Positions 58,330 to 64,000 of a DNA stretch of 64,000 bases are shown in pieces. Numbering within the stretch: position 1 is the first letter of the stretch; each line of letters starts with the position of its first letter. This stretch comes from Paramarasmius palmivorus (lineage: Eukaryota > Basidiomycota > Agaricomycetes > Agaricales > Marasmiaceae), in NCBI GenBank assembly GCA_037176845.1, contig JAYKXP010000018.1, forward strand, positions 707,751 through 771,750. Direction: 5' to 3'. The notes beneath the pieces were generated by a model. It saw nothing but the letters and a program-made list of their open reading frames with translations. It searched no databases and was not told where the DNA came from. The position numbers and the translations under genes were made by a program.

Positions 58330-58377
58330 GGGGGGGGTGGGGGGGGGGGGGGGGGGGGGGTTGGGGGGGGGGGGGGG
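58330..58377. repeat. Poly-G tract
   Basis: 48 bases, all G except one T at 58338 and TT at 58361-58362, upstream of the RMI1 start. On the plus strand it has runs of 8, 22 and 15 G, so it can form several G-quadruplexes; tract length is prone to sequencing and replication slippage. Confidence 0.85.
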
Positions 58378-58619
58378 TAGTCTTCTGGAGCAAATCGAGC
58401 AGTCTAATGGTCAGAATTCTTGTTTTTCTGAGAATTGTTTTTTTGATAAATGTCTTTCGATAGGGAGCGAAAACTTGCACCAACGACGGTCTTCTCGCCA
58501 AAAAGCAGCAATTGTCGCGCAAGGAAGCTCGGAAACAAGACCGAGCAAGCAAGAAACTGAAGAAGGGCGGAATACTTTTCTGCCTCAGTCAAACGTCCTG
58601 CTGAATCTGAGCATGATCA

Positions 58620-60530
58620 ATTACCGCAAAGAAAGCGAGTGAAGCTCGATGGAGGAGCGGATGTATATGGAAACACTCAACCAAAGGCATCTACGAGCAA
58701 GGCGGCACTCCATCGAGGCACCACCACCAAAGAAAAGCCATCATCTTCAGCTCGGGATAATGTCCCCAAGCCCCAAAAGTCTCAGGAAACACCACTTGCC
58801 AAGCTCGCGTCTAATTCTGGCTTAAAGTGCTACAGCATGCACGAACCCAAGACAGAAAGAAAAGGAAGAGGATGCTTATATCACCTACCATGGAATCAAA
58901 TTGGGCTACGGAAAATCGAAAGGCAAAAAAGCTCGTCATGATGATGGTTTAGATGGTTGAGTATCATGTTTACATGCTGCTTGTAACACCCCACTGAGCG
59001 ATTTCCCAAGATCTCTTCGACTTTACTGGAATCAATCAACTTCCATCGTACAAGGTGCTCAACACCCTATAAAGAATGCTTGACTATGGCTCATTAGCTT
59101 TTAGAAATCGCAAGACGTTACCCACGAGTGAACATGGCGACGATGTGACCGACGAAAGTGATGAAGATTTATCTGAAGACGGCGAATCAGAAGAACAGGG
59201 AGATGATTCGGCAGAAGAACATTCCAACGTAGAAGAGTGGGGAGGTTATCGAAGATGCCGATGGTGAGACGAACGTCTCAGAGTCAGCAGAAAAGGATGA
59301 AACACACGCACAACAAAGCATTGGCCTGAACCGAAGGGTGCGTTACCTGCGTAGTCTGCTGTGTATGCTAAACATTGATGATATTCTTAGCCACCAAATA
59401 TGTCTCTCCCTCCACCATCTAAGAAACAAGGAGAAAGCCAGTGACGAGACATCGGAAAAGCGCTACTCAAACTCACAAAACAGCTCAAAGATCTTTATTT
59501 GAATCGTAATGTAACTTCATTCGCGCTAAATTTCACAAGGCTAATAGAATACGAAAAAGGATGTCGGACAACAAAACATAGGCTCCATTGTTTATGACAG
59601 CATAGAGGAGGTCTATCGTAAACCAACGACGACATTGGTACACGGATTCACTGTATCAATATTCACCACGCTAACTTCATTCTGAAGATGTTACATCGAC
59701 CCTTACGAGCCTGATCATCGACGGCGCATCTGCTCCCACTCGTCGCTACTCTCTCTTATTCGGACTCTATGTGGTTCTATTACGCCGCATTCGTATCCAG
59801 CCTGTACAAGATCATCGGGCATAGAGTTCGGTATGTGGCCAGACCCGTATTCATCGACCTCGTATTGATCTCCCCTAGCTGCCTACTTTGTACAGAATGT
59901 AACGTCAACTCGTACGAGCAACACCTGGCTAACTCGCACAGCGTTCGAAGCAGCTCGAACCTGCTTGCCGAGAGTCCAGATGTTGCTCAACAGGTGGATA
60001 ACGGCAAAGAAGCCTCCAACTTGGTTGTGCTTCTTTATCGGAACTATACAACTTCCAGGTCATATCTTGCGTTTTTAATCTACGATGTGATCCGAGGGCT
60101 CTGGCTCGACGGTGACATTGAGAGCTGAACGTTGAGTTACTTCTCAAGATTGTTAGAATATACGTTCGTGCTACTCTACAGCGCTTTTATGGGCTGCTGC
60201 GAATAAATTTCTCAAATTGGCAGAAACTAACCGGCCAGCAACTTCGGCAAGATGAACCCTCCCTCTGCGCTGAAGGATAACATCCAGATCAATTCACGAC
60301 AAAGTCGGCGAAAGAGCTAGAACTGAGAGAGCAATCTCTAGGTATGGTGCTTGCCGTGTTCTGACCACATTCTGTTACCTGACTCTCACGGCTATTTCAA
60401 GGAAGCGCTTCATGATGAGACGTGAACAACCTGATAGAACAAAAATAAGACTAAACGCAAATCGGACGCAGAATCAATGTAGCGGCAGTTTGAGAGGATG
60501 AAAAAGTTTCCGTTTCTGGCTTGAGATAAA
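58620..60530 (+). pseudogene. Decayed NOM1/SGD1-like gene (MIF4G/MA3 nucleolar protein)
   Basis: Pieces in changing frames follow the order of the nucleolar protein NOM1/Sgd1: a Lys/Ser-rich start with QETPLAKLASNSG, EEDAYITY and KLGYGKSKGKKARHDDGLD, then the acidic block DDVTDESDEDLSEDGESEEQ, a remnant before the MIF4G domain, then YAAFVSSLYKIIG, EASNLVVLL, LIYDVIRGL, and GQQLRQDEPS with LKDN, and later KRKSDAESM with RQFERMKKF. Many frameshifts and stops separate the pieces. The family takes part in small-subunit ribosome biogenesis and is normally essential, so a working copy should exist elsewhere in the genome. Confidence 0.65.
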
Positions 60531-63500
60531 GAAAGAGAGACATTGGTTCAATGCGACCAATTCATCGACAACTTAGAGCGTGTTTCAGCTTTGCGACAAC
60601 CTCAACCTGCTTTGTACATGTGGATGCGCTACCCCTAAACCCACTCGGGAGTCCTCTAGAAAGCTATATCTAACACATCCGCCTGAAACCAAAGGCTAAT
60701 GTGGTGTGCCTTGCTAGTTGAGAGTGTATCTTCGACAATGTGGGATGCATCCCTTCAATCGATACCCGCGAACATGGGTGTCTTCAATCCCAACCAAACC
60801 ACGAAGAGCTCCAAACTCGGCGACCCATTACCAAAAGACAGTGGAGAGTGATGGCCCAACAAAGTGACACTGAGCTGGAAGCTAGCAAAGGAAGCATGCG
60901 GCTCACATGACCAGAACCTGTCATTCGTCGGAGAGCAAATTCGTCATCGTGTCATATTGGAGAAGCGATTGACGTGCTGAGATACGAGTGATACTCGGGT
61001 AACTTCTGATAAACACCTCTGACGACTGAGATGCCGCTTGGCACAGAGACTACCAGTCTACTGCTATGTGAGCGAAATTGGCACAAGCAGCTATAGCTGC
61101 TAGCCACGGTATGAGCGTATTCAGCAAATCGCGACCATTGTCTCGTAGTCCTGAATTACTTTGTTGGGTAGACGTAAGTTGAAGAGGAACTACAAACCGT
61201 GATGAGAATCTGGAACATTCTCCTGCAGAGAAAAAAAGTATAACCCTTACACTATACTCTCGAAGCCAGTCACCATGGCGAAAGCTGCGCCATTCATACC
61301 AAGATCAACCCTGCAGTCATTGCCCTGTGGGCACCATCAACACTTCGGGATATGGGCATACTGAAAGTAGGAGGCATGAGACAGTAATCAAAGAGCCATG
61401 AAAGAAGGCGCGGCGAACGGATGATTGACGTCCAATCAACGTCTAGCGGTCAATCTCCCGTCTGCGCAACAAGTTATTGCCAAAGCCGAATGCATGGAGT
61501 TGGATATCAAACACGTATATGATACACCACAGCCTAGCGCGTGAGCTCAGGTTGTTGCGGATTGACATTTAAGCTTCAGTGTCAACGATTCTCCTGACAT
61601 TTTCTTTGACCGCGTACCTTGGACTTCACGCACACTCAAATTCCCGTACAAGGACCTTTCCTTGCAAGAGAACTGATATTACGATACACCAATCCTTATG
61701 TGTACTCAGCCAGTCTCCTCGCACTGACCTTCATAGATTCACAATGACAAGAGCATCAACACAACGCCACACATCGCGAGCGACTTGTCTAAGATATATT
61801 CATCAAGCTAACATCGGATAACATGACTTTGTGCGATGAGTTCTGGAGTGTTTTATCCTCGCCCGAGAAGATCTCCATTAGAATGTAGGGACCGGTCGCG
61901 AAGCGAGCACTATGTTAGGCTAGTTTGTATGATGCGGGGTGACGAGGATTGCAAAATATACAATACGGGACAGAATGGATCTATAAGTTTCCTCTAGATC
62001 TTTTATAAATATCCGCGCGACGCTTCTCGGAACGCAACACTACAGTACAACGAGACTTCCGCTTTTCCAAACCGAAACTGAGTGAATCGTGGGGTAAGCT
62101 GTATCCTCTAACCTCGAGATGGAACCATAAAATGCGAACGTTAACGCAACAGTGAGAACTGACTTGTGCCCACCTCTCAACGCACGCACTGAGTATTGAA
62201 TACCCAGTACCTCTCCGCGAGAGATCGCAAGTTGCGCCCTTGACTCTTATCGCTCGGTGAAAATTGCACGCTAAAGCTATAACTGTTAGCAATTATGTGT
62301 AGGCAAGCGAAGACAGGAGCAGCGCACACTGTCTATCAAGAAGTAAACCCCAGGTTTCTTTTCAGCCTGCAGCTCTAGCAGGATCCTAAGCAGCTGACAG
62401 AGTTCCACTTGCTCGTCTTTATGACGCTCAAGACGCAATAGCAACGAGTATGGTTCCTTGTCAGAGCAGCACAAGAATCCCAAACAGCAGATTCGTCCGA
62501 CATCCATGTCGAACGCGCAACAGCATTGAGCGGCGTCATCCGTCAAAAAGCTCGCATCAATGGAAAACGAGAAAGATATCCTCTCCGGACTTTGGACAGC
62601 TCGGCAGACCCTCATTCGACAATCCTACAGCATATCTACCGACTAACTATCTCCCGATACCAATCAAGGTTTTTATTGCGCTAGGATAAACTCGCCTCTA
62701 GAGTGCAAAAAGGCAAGTTACCAATCACCACTCCGACGTCCAAGATCGATGGCTGTTGATGTCGGAGGAGTGGAGAATTCTTCGCGCCCACTCTACGCAT
62801 CTATCGTGACACTCACCATACCCAAAAACCTGTCACAACGAGTGATGATAATGAAGACATCTACACTGGTCGTGCCATTGACGTAAGAGAACGGAGAGAG
62901 TGAAGTGTTATAGTGACTCACAACTCTGTCCGCTCTTCTATCTCTCGATCTCTTCAAAGTATTTGCTCACTAATTACTTACTCATATCTCTGCGCGTAAA
63001 CATATGTCCCTAGCTGGTTCATATAGGTGAGAATCAGCCTGGATGTAGGATCAAAATATAAGTCTCGCAGTACTTGTTATGCTTATTTGTTCCGAATCTT
63101 TGCGCGCGCGAGGTAAGCGAAGCGATCTAATCCACACATCTTCTTTCTGTTGCGGGGAAGGACAAAACATCACTAAATCACGATGCAGAGACGAGCGTCA
63201 TTTGTGCGAGCTCATTTAGATGAACGAGATTAAAGCTATACCCCTCCGCATTCGAAGTAAGTGAACTGAGCGCCGAGCGCGGATCCTCCCATAATTGTTG
63301 AATAAATTGGATTATCAGGTATGGTGAAGGTTACCATAGCAAAGTAGACCCAGTTGGTCTAACAGTTTTAAAGTCTAGGCGGTAAATACCTCCAGGTAGA
63401 GTGCGTCAATGAGTTCGGTTGAAAGCCCTTCCCGTAGGTGGCGAGTCTGCGCCCAAAGATCCTTCATAGGAATCATAGTCACAAGCCGACACGACCTTGT

Positions 63501-64000
63501 TCTCTGCTCTCCACGGCTAACCGCTTCCAAATGGGACCTGAATATGAAAGGATTGAAGGAGAGTACTGGCGTGTTAATTCACTTTGTGTGAGATCTCTCT
63601 CCTGACTCCTGTGGGACGGCCAGTTAATAGGTGCGACGACAAGATCGTCAGTTCTATCATTACATATTAAGCCCATATAGGTGTAGAGAATATGTAAGGC
63701 AAGACCCAAGAAGACCTAAACGTCGATTCCCAGTATATGATTATTCCAGTTCCAAGCCCACGATGAGCCGTTGCAACAGAGACTGACAGGGCTCTGATGT
63801 TAAGGCACACTGTTTTTATGGCGGTCTATCCGTTCAGAAGAATAAGCAAGTAAGTGCGTTTCTAAGGCATCAAGCCCGTTCTTCGAGTTTGATGGAGGAG
63901 CCCCGCAGCGCAAAGAAAACTCTACGCTGGTATGTCCTTTTCTGAGAGTATTGTTAATTTAAAAAATAGCCATCTCAATATGCGCATCGCCGTAGAACGA
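60531..64000. other. Stretch without recognisable genes
   Basis: Stops are frequent in all six frames. The first part, to about 61.7 kb, may continue the decayed NOM1/SGD1-like gene (isolated words such as AKAEC and FRDMGILKVGGM), but this is too weak to call. At 62.29-62.6 kb a minus-strand frame reads RLERHKDEQVELCQLLRILL, possibly another relic. No tRNA, repeat array or mobile-element end was found. Confidence 0.4.

Noticed and set aside
62286..62615. 109-codon minus-strand frame with a helical stretch
   Set aside because: Isolated, in a stretch full of stops, without splice partners; could be a relic but not supportable as a gene.

Overview
The window looks like a chromosome segment of a mushroom-forming basidiomycete (Agaricomycetes). 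The evidence is dense, short (about 45-60 bp) GT-AG introns in nearly every gene, a KDZ-type transposon carrying a TET/JBP dioxygenase, DUF6533 membrane proteins, F-box families, and conserved host genes (RMI1, a PAQR/HlyIII receptor). ORFs that look broken usually become coherent once spliced, so I give spliced models where the phases check arithmetically.

Layout. 0-6.9 kb: a host-like gene on the minus strand is split by a solo LTR (2985-4720, 4-bp target duplication CCGG). A truncated older copy of the same LTR lies at 799-1380, and non-coding sequence with small repeats follows. 6.9-13.1 kb: an orphan terminal-repeat remnant, a coiled-coil gene broken by one TGA, a small unknown gene, a large minus-strand gene paralogous to one inside the KDZ element, and a viroplasmin/RNase H1-N-like gene cut off at 13.1 kb. 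13130-26713: a 13.6-kb KDZ element bounded by related inverted terminal repeats. It carries the KDZ transposase (-), a TET/JBP 2OG-Fe(II) dioxygenase (-) with a tandem array of exon-derived units in its upstream part, a small plus-strand gene with one nonsense codon, and a large plus-strand gene of the KDZ-neighbour family. 26.7-36.5 kb: a DUF6533 gene fragment, an apparently intact Helitron Rep-helicase gene (2453 codons predicted) and an intact unknown gene 65 bp downstream on the same strand.

37-47 kb: a second full solo LTR (CCGT duplication) sits in the putative 5' intron of an F-box gene. It is followed by a possible double-stranded beta-helix dioxygenase-like gene (-), two small genes, and a tandem trio of genes combining an F-box-like N-terminus with a nucleotidyltransferase-like core. 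The gene split at 1.7-5.4 kb appears to share the downstream domain. 47-49.6 kb: about 2.5 kb largely without recognisable genes but studded with GTCTGAAAAGAC-type quasi-palindromes. 49.3-58 kb: unknown genes, a PAQR receptor (-), a DUF6533 gene (+) and RMI1 (-), i.e. ordinary host chromosome. 58.3-64 kb: a poly-G tract, a heavily decayed copy of a NOM1/SGD1-like (MIF4G/MA3) gene, and about 3.5 kb with nothing recognisable.

Themes. Three mobile systems (LTR retroelement, KDZ, Helitron) share one accessory region. DNA-methylation biology recurs: a catalytically complete TET/JBP enzyme inside the transposon, CpG decay in the oldest LTR copy, and two otherwise open genes each broken by a single TGA that is explicable as a CGA>TGA (methyl-CpG deamination) change. 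All function calls rest on motif recognition by eye; no database search was run.
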